Shown here one piece after another: positions 1-8,790 of a stretch of DNA of 13,890 nt. Origin of the DNA: CAIVSN01 sp040383945 (GTDB lineage: Bacteria > Patescibacteriota > Gracilibacteria > BD1-5 > UBA2023); NCBI GenBank assembly GCA_040383945.1, contig JBEICN010000028.1:1-13890 (forward strand), in the 5' to 3' direction. The notes beneath the pieces were generated by a model that was given only the letters and a program-made list of their open reading frames with translations, made no database searches and was not told the origin of the DNA. Position numbers and translations under genes: made by a program. Each line of letters begins with the position of its first letter. Position 1 is the first letter of the stretch.

Positions 1-122
1 CGCTTTTTGAATTTTCCAATCATATACTAAAAAAAGAATGCGAGAATGATAGGGATAAGTGTGATTAAGTCAAAGTGAAATTAAAGAATTTACAAATATT
101 TCTTCCCGCATATATTGCACCA

Positions 123-839
123 ATGTTCAGTACTTTTATCGCGGTTTCCCTCGCCATGCTCGCATCCCTTGCAGGATGAACCCTTGCTCGCACTTCCCTC
201 TCAAAAAAATCTATTCAAATACTTATAGGCTTGGGAGCTGGGATGATGACCAGTATTTCTCTCACTCACATACTTCCAGAAACAAGTGAGGTAGGCGAGA
301 TGGCAGGAATTTTGTTTTTCTTGGGATTCTGCACGGTGTTTCTTTTGGACTATTTTCAGTGTACTCACCCACACGAAGGACATGATGATGCTCATATTCA
401 TGTACACTCCAAAAAATCAATTTGGAATTTTGGCGGGCTTTACGTTCATACTTTTTTTGATGGAGTAGCAATAATGAGTGCGTTCGCGATATCATCGGGC
501 CTGGGAATTATGGTGACTACTGGGGTAATTCTCCATCAAATTCCCGTCTCCCTATCGCTTGCTGCCATTGCACAGCATTCACATTTCAGCAAAAAGCAAA
601 CCGTAAGTCTGTTTGCTCTGTTTGCTCTTTCTCTTGGACTTGGAGCTCTTGCATTGAGTCTATTTTCACCTACTGCTCAAGCTCCGTATATTCTCGCTTT
701 CACGGGTGGAACCCTGCTCTATATTGGAGCTTCAGATCTTTTGCCAGAACTACGACACCACTCCAAACAAAGCCTTGGTGTGATTGGATTTTTTCTTGGT
801 GGAGTCATTCCAATTATCAGCCACTTTATCGTAGGGTAG
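123..839 (+). CDS. ZIP-family divalent metal transporter
   Basis: Predicted inner-membrane importer of zinc or a similar divalent metal, 238 residues, almost entirely hydrophobic helices. Codon 19 is TGA (177-179), read as glycine in a small-residue stretch of the first helix. A His-rich cytoplasmic loop lies at about residues 80-98 (CTHPHEGHDDAHIHVHS), typical of ZIP proteins between helices 3 and 4. The helix-4 metal motif is HTFFDG (H109, D113); the helix-5 motif is HQIPVSL (H138), where ZIP proteins usually have HEIPxE/H, so two acidic or His ligands seem replaced by Q139 and V142. The ATG at 123 starts just before the first helix; a GTG at 75 in the same frame would add 16 residues and cannot be excluded. 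Neither has a ribosome-binding site. The gene is monocistronic and converges on rnc. The family is clear; the exact metal is not. Confidence 0.85.
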
Positions 840-958
840 GCAAACTACTGAGGGTGTAATCGTGACGGCAAATTCTTAAAAGCAACACCCCGTAGAGGGT
901 AATTTTTGAATCCATACGAACTCAATTTAGTCACCGTATATTTTCCAAAACTCGAAAA

Positions 959-1690
959 CTACTTCCCATGCCACTCATGCTTTCGTTCCAAAGCATTTTC
1001 AGCAGCTGATGACTGGGCCTTCTTTTTACTCGTTCCGGTGCCTTGTCCGATGAGTTTATCCCCAAGATACGCTCAAATAGTATATATTTTATCGTGGTCC
1101 GCTCCAGTTTCGGCAAGTAAAACATAGTGAGGGGTGACAAAATGCGTTGCTTGAATAATTTCTTGAAGATTTGACTTTGGATCAATATGCAATTCTCATT
1201 CAAATATATGAGAAAGTGTCGATATCACATGATCGTTCACAAATTTTCGTGCCACCTCTAGCCCAAGATCGAGATATATTGCCCCCAGCAGTGCCTCAAA
1301 AGTATTTGCCAGTATATATGGATTCTGATTACCTCCGGCTTGGGTTTCTCCACGAGAAAGAAGAACCATGTCTTGTAATCCGAGTCTCAGTGCGATATCA
1401 GCGAGATTTCTCCCGCGTACGAGAGCAGATCGGATATCAGTAAGTTTCCCTTCCTGATAATCTGGAAAAGTTTTGAACAGATATTCGGTAGTTATCAGCT
1501 CCAATACCGCATCACCAAGATATTCTACCCGCTCATTACTCTCTGGGAGATGTAATTCGTTCAGGACAGAACGATGGAAAAAAGCTACATGGTAGTTGGA
1601 TAAATTTTTGTATGGAATCTCAAGAGAAATGAGAAGCATTTCTACTTTCTCTTCAAATGCCACTACATCAAAGCTATGAGAGCGCTTCAT
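959..1690 (-). CDS. rnc: Ribonuclease III
   Basis: Endoribonuclease that cleaves double-stranded RNA, acting in rRNA processing and mRNA turnover; 243 residues, close to the usual 225-250. The N-terminal catalytic domain carries the signature NERVEYLGDAVLE (E53, E56, D60, matching E. coli E38, E41, D45) and ILANTFEALLGAIYLD (E132 matches E117). The residue equivalent to D114 is asparagine (N129, codon AAT). The C-terminal dsRNA-binding domain, residues about 166-240, contains TSKKKAQSSAAENALE and is reached only by reading TGA at 1196-1198 and 1073-1075 as glycine; with the standard code the protein would stop before this domain. It starts 9 bp after the nusB stop on the same strand, so the two are probably co-transcribed. 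No Shine-Dalgarno sequence precedes the ATG. Confidence 0.96.
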
Positions 1691-1699
1691 GATACATGA

Positions 1700-2164
1700 T
1701 TAGAAAAATATTTTTTCCCGTGGTGAAATAGTACTCAAAACGGTCGATTTTTCATCTTTGAGTTTGTTCAGAACTCCATTTACCAATTCACGAGCACCAT
1801 CATCAGAGAAGCGCTTCGCGAGCTCAACCGCTTCATTGATGGATACTTTTTCGGGAACTTGGTCACACTTCAGATACAACATCTCGTATGCAGCGATAAA
1901 AATTGGCAGTAGATTGATTATGGGCATGATTTCAGCGTCAAACTTTGGAGCATAGTGAGCCACAATTTGTAGCAAGATGCCTTCTTCTTCTTGAATACCA
2001 GCAAAAGCCTCAACATAGTAAGCATCTGAGAATGCTTGATCTACCGGACTCGTGTAGTAGCTCGTGGCGAATTCCATTGGATGGTATTGATCTCAAAGAA
2101 TAGATTTTGCATACAATGATTGGAGGAGAAACTCGCGAATTTCGCGACGAGTAAGCTTTCGCAT
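1700..2164 (-). CDS. nusB: Transcription antitermination protein NusB
   Basis: NusB binds boxA RNA with NusE (ribosomal protein S10) and supports antitermination of rRNA operons. The product is 154 residues, slightly above the typical 130-145. The N terminus MRKLTRREIREFLLQSLYAK matches the basic RxxAREaaLQaLY start of the family, and the C-terminal half (INEAVELAKRFSDDGARELVNGVLNKL) matches the conserved INEAVeLAKrf...fVNGVLdki block. One TGA (2093-2095) encodes glycine at residue 24; ignoring it would lose the N-terminal helix. The ATG at 2164 is the only start that keeps the conserved N terminus. The gene is followed after 9 bp by rnc, and lies about 50 bp downstream of the bL32 terminator, whose distal end carries a TATAAT on this strand (2209-2214) that could serve as its -10 box. 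Confidence 0.93.
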
Positions 2165-2213
2165 GACCAAAAATGAAGGTAAAGAACAGGGTGGCAGTAC
2201 AAATCAAAATTAT

Positions 2214-2238
2214 AAAAGCCAGCTTCCGCTGGCTTTTT
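2214..2238 (-). terminator. Intrinsic terminator of rpmF
   Basis: Perfect 10-bp stem, AAAAGCCAGC (2214-2223) and GCTGGCTTTT (2228-2237), with loop TTCC on the plus strand. On the minus strand it begins just after the rpmF stop codon and is followed by TATAATTTT. It separates bL32 from nusB-rnc. The stem is A/T-flanked on both sides, so it could work in either direction. Confidence 0.8.
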
Positions 2239-2239
2239 G

Positions 2240-2476
2240 CTAGGCTCGAACGGTGGTAATCTTATCTGCCTTAGTTTTTGCCTTTTTAATCACCTGGCGA
2301 CCTCGGTATTGACCGGTAACTGGTGAAGCAAAATGAGCAAGTCCGGTAGCATTTCCTGCCTCATCGTACTGAAGAACTACTGAGTTTTTTACTTTGCGAA
2401 CTTTTTCGAAGAGCCATTTACCGTGACGTTGTCTGGTTTGAACCTTCGAGGCTTTTTTTGGAGGTGAAAAAGTCAT
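2240..2476 (-). CDS. rpmF: Large ribosomal subunit protein bL32
   Basis: Small basic ribosomal protein of 78 residues. The N-terminal part PPKKASKVQTRQRHGKWLFEK has the lysine/arginine-rich PkkktSkartRrRr...k pattern of bL32, and SPVTGQYRGRQVIKK occupies the place of the C-terminal CpxCGyYkGReV. The two zinc-binding CxxC pairs of the classic form are absent (SPVTG in place of CPxCG), so this is a cysteine-free bL32 with a C-terminal extension. The ATG at 2476 is preferred over one at 2527, which would lie upstream of the -10 box. The gene contains no TGA codon, unlike most neighbours. It has its own promoter and terminator. Assignment rests on pattern similarity, so it is good rather than certain. 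Confidence 0.8.
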   Translation of the reverse strand: MTFSPPKKASKVQTRQRHGKWLFEKVRKVKNSVVLQYDEAGNATGLAHFASPVTGQYRGRQVIKKAKTKADKITTVRA

Positions 2477-2499
2477 ATTATTGAGAAAAGAATGCGCGA

Positions 2500-2527
2500 A
2501 TTTTAGAGAATGTTGTGTTTTTGTCAA
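2500..2527 (-). promoter_or_regulatory. Promoter of rpmF
   Basis: On the minus strand TTGACA (2522-2527), a perfect -35 box, is followed after 16 bp by TAAAAT (2500-2505). The predicted transcription start falls about 15-20 bp before the rpmF ATG. This is the best sigma70-like promoter in the window, fitting a highly expressed ribosomal gene. Confidence 0.75.
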
Positions 2528-2642
2528 AATTTATTTTTCAAAAAACTAGAGACATGCTCAGGGGGACATTTTGCGCGCATTTGCATGAGACATACAGCAG
2601 CAAACATTCACCAACCACCCCTACATTTCGGGTATCTTAATA

Positions 2643-2668
2643 TTGTCTTAATACACAAGGTGTATAAT
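2643..2668 (+). promoter_or_regulatory. Candidate promoter and operator of the exporter operon
   Basis: A perfect -10 box TATAAT (2663-2668) lies 27 bp before the adaptor ATG; the best -35-like hexamer TTGTCT (2643-2648) is only 14 bp upstream. A perfect 6-bp dyad ATACAC-AAG-GTGTAT (2651-2665) fills the spacer and overlaps the -10, which is where a repressor or MerR-type activator would bind. The short spacer and the dyad suggest regulated rather than constitutive expression; the regulator is not in the window. Confidence 0.5.
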
Positions 2669-2695
2669 CAAACATTCTCTATTTAAAATTTTCTT

Positions 2696-4786
2696 ATGAA
2701 AATATCCCCACTGATAAAAAAAGCTCTTATATGAGTTATTCTCATCGGAGCTACCTATGGCGGATATGTATATTTTTTTAAAAAAAGCTCAACTAGTACC
2801 GGTTTTACCACCATTACCTCTACCGTAAAAAGAGGTGATATTGAAAATGCGGTGCAGGTTATCGGCGTCTCCGCACTGGTGTTTGAACAAAAAATGCAGT
2901 TTAGCCAGCCTGGAAAAGTAGCTAAAATTCTATTCAAAGAATGAGACAAGGTAAAAAAATGACAGATCATTGCAGAGCTCGACACGACCGATGTGCTCAA
3001 CGACATACGTCAGAGTGAGGTAAGTTTGAATAATTCCCAACTGAAACTTGCTCAAATACTCAAGGGGGCTACGGAAAAAGATTTGCTGAATGCCAAAAAT
3101 TCAATCACAAGCGCCGAGAGTAGAATTACCACCCTAGTGAATGACCGTGTAAATATCGCTCAAGAAGCCATCAATAAGCAGCTGGATTTTGAAAATCAGA
3201 TACTTGCCAAGCAAACAGAAATTAAAAACAATACCAATGAAATAGACAGCAAAAAAGCACAACTCGAAAATGCAAAAAATGAATTGGCCATCTTGGAAAA
3301 AACAGAAGATAAAGGGCTTTCGGATGATCAGGTCAATATAAAAAAAACCTTAGAATCTGCGATTATCAATGCAAGAAAACAAATTATAGACGCTGAATCG
3401 AATCTCTACAAGGCAGACGAAATTCTCGGAATCAGTGATTTGAATCGCACCAAAAATGATGCCTACGAGGGATATCTTTCGTATAGTCTTAAATCCAAAG
3501 CAAGCGAAGATTGGGCTATGGCAAATGTGCTCATGGCAGACTCAAAATCTACCCTCGAGAGTCTCCCCCAAAATGGATATGACACAGAGAGTGCCACAAA
3601 ACTTCTCGAAACGCTTGCAAAAATGCAATCTCGCATCGTTTCGCTTGGGAAAAGTGGCACTGACATGATGAACGATAGCATGGTTTCTACCGTATTACCC
3701 CAGAGTACTATCACAGGGTATGCAAGTATTTTTTCTTCGATTACGGCAACAGCACAAACAAGTTTGGGCTCAGTTCGAGAAACGATAGCAGGTATAGAAA
3801 CACTTGCTGACCCCTCTCTTCAAAAAGCAGGAAGTGAAAATATACTCCGCTCCAAACAACAATCCGTGCGCGACCTTGAAACTGCCTATACAAAACTCTC
3901 AGTAGACACTCCGGAACAACTCAAAAGAGATCTTACCAAACTACAAAATGACAAGGCCTACTCCCAGTCGGCTTACGACGCAAAGCTCGTGTCGCAAGAT
4001 ATTTCCATCCAAGAAGCAAAAAATTTGCTGAATTTCTACAAGGCGAGTCTTCAGCTACTCACATCGGGAGCAACGAAAGAAGAAATCGCACTTGCAAAAA
4101 ATGCCATCGCATCTCAGCAAATTTCACTTCAAAAAGTTCGTGAAGGGATTAAAAAATACCGGCTAGAAGCACCATTCGATGGAGTGTTGCGAAAGGTGGA
4201 TTTCAAACTCTGAGATAATATTCTTACCTCATCGAGCTCTACCCCGATGTACCTTTACATGGAAAATCCAAATCTTGTGGAAATCAGCGCCTCTGTGGAT
4301 CAATTAGATGTAGTAAAATTGAAAGTATGACAAGCATCAAAAATCGTTTTTGACTCATTTCCCAAAATTACCTTCACCGGAGCGGTAAGCGATATAAACT
4401 CAACCCCCCTGGTGACTTCAGGCGTAACTAACTACTCGATAAAAATTACCATGGACAAGGGGGAGTATCCTATTTTCAGCGGAATGAGTGCCAAAGTCAA
4501 TATCATCAATGACAGCAGAAAAAATACCCTCATCATCAATACTTCTTTTCTTCAAAAATGAAATAATAGTGAGTCGGATTCCGTAATCAAACAGGTGGGA
4601 AGTGCTGAATTGAAAACGCTCGTGGAAACAGGAATCAGCACTCCGAGCAAAACCGAAATCTTGAGTGGTGTAAGCGAGTGAGATACCCTGATTCGAAAAA
4701 TTTCTACCAGCACTGGAACCACCTCCATAGTGAGCGGACTTCGTATGTCGGGAGGCAGTACTAATGGAAGTCGAAGCGGACAATAG
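2696..4786 (+). CDS. Very long MacA/HlyD-type adaptor of an ABC exporter
   Basis: Membrane-anchored periplasmic-adaptor-like protein expected to work with the next two genes. Residues 1-28 form a basic start plus one transmembrane segment. The first half of the lipoyl/barrel-sandwich domain is at about 72-98 (GKVAKILFKEGDKVKKGQ, then AELDTTD); its second half is at about 485-515 (RLEAPFDGVLRKVDFKLGDN). Between them lie about 380 residues of mostly helical, coiled-coil-like sequence. The motif GAT(E/K)(K/E)(D/E) occurs at both ends (G124 and G458), as on the two arms of the HlyD hairpin. A beta-barrel domain and MacA-like tail follow. Seven TGA codons are read as glycine, including both in EGDKVKKGQ. 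At 696 residues it is far longer than E. coli MacA (about 370). Only 31 bp separate it from the ATPase gene. Confidence 0.88.
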
Positions 4787-4817
4787 AACTCATATCTTTG
4801 ATTCCTAACTTATTCCG

Positions 4818-5489
4818 ATGCCACCCCTGATCCAACTACAAAACATCACCAAGTCCTATCAACTTTGAACCGAAACCCTGACGGTACTCAAATGAATCGA
4901 TACCACCATAGAAAAGTGAGAATTTGTTTCGATTATGGGGCAATCTGGTAGCGGTAAATCGACGCTCATGAATATTATTGGAATGCTTGATAATCCGAGC
5001 ACTGGAGCATACTTTTTCAATGGAAACGATGTCTCTGAACTTACGGATGACGATCAGGCATTGATTCGCCGCGAAAATATCGGATTCATTTTTCAAAGCT
5101 ATAATCTTCTTCCAAGAACTCGAGCATTGGATCAGGTGATTATGCCACTTCTGTACCAAAATATTGGGAAAAAAGAGCGTACAGAGCGAGCCCTCCAGGC
5201 GCTCAAAAAGGTCGGGCTTTGAGATAAAATAAACAGTTTTCCGAACGAAATGTCTGGCGGTCAGCAACAACGAGTTTCCATCGCCCGAGCGCTCGTGACA
5301 AATCCATCTATCATATTGGCCGACGAGCCGACTGGAGCACTCGACAGTAAGACCGGAATAGAAATTATGCACCTGTTGACAGAACTACATCAAGAAGGAA
5401 AAACTATCATACTCATCACTCACGAACTTGAGGTAGACGCATACGCGAACCGACATATTGTTTTACGAGATGGGAAAATTATCAACTAA
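4818..5489 (+). CDS. MacB/LolD-type ABC transporter ATPase
   Basis: Cytoplasmic nucleotide-binding subunit, 223 residues, the usual length for the MacB/LolD/YknY group. Walker A is GQSGSGKST (41-49), the Q-loop is FIFQSYNLLPRTRA, the ABC signature MSGGQQQRVSIARAL starts at 145, Walker B is IILADEPTGALD (D169, E170) and the switch histidine is H202 in ILITHE. All catalytic elements are intact. Four TGA codons encode glycine, three of them before Walker A, so the standard code would hide the N-terminal 39 residues. The ATG at 4818 gives the expected MxxLIxLxNITKSYxLG start. It sits between the adaptor gene and the permease gene (9 bp gap) and is clearly part of one operon. Here ATPase and permease are separate, as in YknY/YknZ, unlike fused MacB. 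Confidence 0.96.
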
Positions 5490-5498
5490 TACCCCTGT

Positions 5499-6692
5499 AT
5501 GATACTAAGCGAACATATTTCCTGAGCCCTCAACTCCATCATTGCCAATAAACTTCGGTCTGCCCTGAGCATGCTTGGAATTATCATCGGTGTGGCAGCA
5601 ATTATTATTCTCATGGCACTCGGTGAAGGTACCACCAAGTCGATAGTAGAACGATTTAATAGCATGGGCGCCAATCTTATCACCCTTTCAGCCTGAGCGT
5701 CAAACAGTTCGCGAGTCGGAGGGGTAAGCACTTCCAGCAGTAGTAAACTTATAGATGACGCCTTTGTGGATTTTGTAAAAAATATACCCGGCGTAAAAGA
5801 AGTTTCCCCCAGTGTTACCACAAACAAACAATTTATTTATGAATCCTACAACACGAGTGCAAGTATTGTGGGAGTCCAAACAGTATACCAAAGCCTAAAG
5901 AATCTTACGATAGCAGACGGGAGCTTTTTTACGGACACAGATGTGCAAGATGGAGCAAAAGTCGTGGTGGTTGGCTATCAAATTGCCCAAGATGCCTTTG
6001 GCAAAGAAAGTGGCATAGGAAAAGAAATAAAACTCGAAAAGGGAATCTACACTGTCATTGGAACTCTGGCCGAAAATTCTCAAACAAACCGGAGAATCTT
6101 TGCACCGATAACCACGGTGATGGGAAAGATTTCCTGAGCACATTACTATAGTTCTGTCGATATTGCGGTGGATGACCAGACAAAAATCGATTTCATGAAA
6201 AATTTTATCGATCAAGAACTCATGCGTTACACAAATACAACAGGAGATTCTAAGTCGTATTCCTTGAGTACACTTTCTGAAATTTTATCTTCCATTTCGT
6301 CCGTAACCGGGACACTCACCCTGTTTCTTGGAGGAGTGGCGGCGATATCCCTCATCGTCGGAGGAATTGGGGTTATGAATATCATGCTCGTCTCCGTAAC
6401 CGAGCGTACTCGCGAAATTGGCATCAGAAAAGCACTTTGAGCATTCAAAAAAGATATTCTTATACAATTTCTCATCGAAGCTCTATTTATTAGTATTATC
6501 GCAGGATTCATCGGAATTGCGATAAGCTATGGAGTGGTCACTTTTGTCAATCAATTTCTCTCAGCCGTCATCAGCACCAACTCTATTTTACTCTCCTTTG
6601 GATCGGTCGTGGTAATATGAATATTTTTTGGCATACTTCCTGCCTCAAAAGCAGCAAATCTGAAGCCCATTGACGCTCTGCGATACGAATAG
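5499..6692 (+). CDS. MacB/FtsX-type ABC transporter permease
   Basis: Membrane subunit of the exporter, 397 residues. One transmembrane helix at about 24-41 (LSMLGIIIGVAAIIIL) is followed by a large extracytoplasmic domain (about 45-268, MacB-PCD type) and three C-terminal helices at about 270-292, 320-346 and 362-380 (FtsX domain). The sequence VSVTERTREIGIRKALGA and the ending PASKAANLKPIDALRYE are hallmarks of MacB-like permeases. Five TGA codons encode glycine, including the invariant G of RKALGA (6438-6440). It ends the three-gene operon and its stop codon lies 9 bp from the stop of the convergent methyltransferase gene, with no obvious terminator between. The substrate cannot be told; relatives export peptides, lipoproteins, macrolides or toxins. 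Confidence 0.95.
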
Positions 6693-6701
6693 TTTTCAAA
6701 A

Positions 6702-7637
6702 CTACACCTTCACGATTCGGGCTATGAAAAAGCCTTCGAATCTTTTGGAAGGAAGTATACGGATGGCATTGGCGATAGAGGGATCAAATTGCACCTGTTC
6801 GAATTCCGACATTCCTTTTCTCAATTCTAAAATATCTGGCAATCTTACGATTTCGATTTTTGCCGGTGGGAAGGCAGTAAGTAAAGCTTGGAGAACTCAT
6901 TCGTTTTCTTCAGGCGCGATGGTGCATGTGGAATAGACAAGACGCCCTCCCCGCTTGAGCCGAAGAAAAGCCGTGGCAATCAAATCCTTTTGTAACTCTG
7001 CTTTTCTTTGGATATTCTCAATGCTAAAAAAACCGAAAGTTTTTTCATCATCGAGCAAAATTCTTCCTTCAGCTGAACACGGCGCATCAAGAAGAATGGC
7101 ATCAAATTCTTCCTCAGTTTCATTGAGAAATTTTCACGCATCGACCTTGTGAGCTATGATAGATTTCGCATTCTGAAGTTTTATATTATGCATCATTTTG
7201 TCATACCGAATCTGATTTTGTTCCAAAGCTACAATTTGCGCCGTATCCTTGGTCATTGCAGCAATTTGAGTCGTTTTGGACCCCGGAGCACTACAAACAT
7301 CGAGTATTTTCTCATAAGGCTGGGGATCAAGAATGATAGCAGGAAGTAGACTCGAAAGAGATTGCATATATACATAGCCCTCTCGAAAAAGATCTGAACC
7401 CTTGAGTGTATATTCAAAGATGCGATCCAGAGTATATACTCCCGGAATTCCCGGAAACGCTTCTACAGGAATCCCAAGCTTGGATAAGGATTGTAGTACA
7501 AGAGCATCTTGAGCCTTGAGAGCATTGACTCGAAAAGAAGAAATTTTTTTGGTAGCAAACGCCTGTATCACGCCTTCGTAATCTTTTCCAAGAATATTTT
7601 GTAATCTAGCATCCAGAAGCTTTGGTAACGGTTTCAT
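6702..7637 (-). CDS. RNA (cytosine-5-)-methyltransferase, NOL1/NOP2/Sun family
   Basis: S-adenosylmethionine-dependent enzyme making 5-methylcytosine in rRNA or tRNA; 311 residues. The N-terminal part ends in QSLSSLLPAIILDPQP, the family's QdxSSmLpxxxLxPqP block. SAM motif I is ILDVCSAPGSKTTQIAA (111-127). The two functional cysteines are present: C187 in DAPCSAEG (motif IV) and C238 in YSTCTIAPEENE (motif VI). TGA codons encode G168 and G247. The usual motif is DAPCSGxG; here alanine replaces the glycine. It lacks the N-terminal NusB-like domain of E. coli RsmB and the C-terminal extension of RsmF, so it is a minimal form and the exact target is unknown. The ATG at 7637 is preferred over an in-frame TTG at 7658. 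It is divergent from earP. Confidence 0.92.
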
Positions 7638-7664
7638 TGAGCGAAAATAATAAATCAATATACT
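7637..7664 (+). promoter_or_regulatory. Candidate promoter of earP
   Basis: TTGAGC (7637-7642), 16 bp, TATACT (7659-7664). The -35 box overlaps the first codon of the divergent methyltransferase gene. The predicted start of transcription is near 7671, which is itself an ATG in the earP frame. Confidence 0.5.
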
Positions 7665-7712
7665 TACGACATGATGCGCAATAATGATGAAGTTGCAACA
7701 TGAGAAAATCTT

Positions 7713-8744
7713 ATGGCTGGGATGAAAGATTTCGGCAGCATTTTCATTGATTTTACTGTACCGGTAATCGATAATTTTGGAGATATGGGGTTTGCGCTTT
7801 CTTTGGCAGTCTCATTATTGGAGCGCCACGCTCTACTGCATATACGATTTTATAGCGAAAACCACGAACTCTTCCAAAAAATGCTTGGGGACAAAATTCC
7901 AAATAGACTTTCGTATTTTCCTTTGCATACATGGTGAACCGCAGAACATAGCGAACAAAGATGGAATTTTTTTGGACTCAAACTCTTAGAAAGTGAATGT
8001 AGGTTACAAGAAAATCCCAAACAGATATTGAATTTCGATTACTTGCAATTCCATAGTGAGTCAGGGCCGTTACATCCTGGGATCAGCTCGCTGCACGGAT
8101 CAATTTACGAATTTGCAGGATTACCAGTGACGCATATCGTCCCTTCCCCCCTTCCTGAAGGGGGCGGAGTAGTGATCTCCTGATATTCTACGCCTTTGAA
8201 TCGATTGGATTTTCTCAATCATTTGGGGCTATCAAGTGAACTACTCCAAAAAAAATGGTGTAGTGTGTTTGTGTATCCTAAAACTCTCAAAAAAATACTA
8301 AAGACCGCAAAACAACATCCAGATTGGGTATTTTTTGTAAGTGATACCAGTGAACTACATGGAGAAAATATTGTCTCGCTCCCATTTTTGACACTGGAAA
8401 TTCATACAAAATTTCTCTGACTCTGTGACGCAAATATCGTACGCGGGGAAAATACCCTTGCCTCCGCCATACTCGCAGGAAAACCTTTTTTATGGGATAT
8501 TTACCGAGAAGACAATGGGGCTCATCTGGAAAAGATGAGCGACTTTTGCAAATTTATTGACGGATATGTGCCATGGGGGAAGACTCTAGAAGAATTCGTA
8601 AAGCAAGAACATATAGACGAAAATGTGAATGACGTACTTCAATACACATGAACAGGTTTTCAAAAAATTGGGCAAAGCTTGAAGACGCGGGACTTGGGAG
8701 AATACCTAGAAACTTTCCTCCAAAAAAAAACTCATAACAACTAA
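7713..8744 (+). CDS. earP: EF-P arginine rhamnosyltransferase EarP
   Basis: Glycosyltransferase (GT-B fold, family GT104) that transfers L-rhamnose from dTDP-rhamnose to Arg32 of elongation factor P, activating it for polyproline synthesis. The N-terminal motif VIDNFGDMGFALSLA carries D20 and D24, matching catalytic D13 and D17 of Pseudomonas EarP. The C-terminal nucleotide-sugar site IVRGENTLASAILAGKPFLW, followed by DIYREDNGAHLEKM, matches the family's AVRGEDSFVRAQWAGxPxLWxIYxQxxxAHxxKL and carries E246, the counterpart of E273. Four TGA codons (7935, 8181, 8418, 8649) encode glycine and would split the gene under the standard code. Length is 343 residues, slightly under the usual 370-390. 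In-frame ATGs exist at 7671, 7674, 7713 and 7722; 7722 best fits the family N terminus, while 7671 would be leaderless. It converges on efp, its substrate gene, which strongly supports the call. Confidence 0.92.
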
Positions 8745-8776
8745 AAATGCCCCTCGAGCCTTTGCTCGGGGGGCAT
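8742..8776 (-). terminator. Terminator of efp
   Basis: A 13-bp stem, 8747-8759 paired with 8764-8776 (one G-T pair), loop CTTT on the plus strand. On the minus strand the stem is followed by TTTTTAG, so it terminates efp transcription. The T-run is the complement of the bases around the earP stop codon, so the two convergent genes share this element. Confidence 0.85.
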
Positions 8777-8790
8777 GAGAACAAGCTCCA

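Noticed and set aside
1..74. Promoter of the ZIP gene
   Set aside because: TATACT at 23-28 has no -35 at a suitable distance; not supportable.
885..898. ACCC/GGGT mini-hairpin between ZIP and rnc as a terminator
   Set aside because: Only a 4-bp stem; too weak, although T-rich sequence follows.
906..1443. Plus-strand frames over the rnc gene
   Set aside because: Antisense shadows of RNase III, whose domains are clear on the minus strand.
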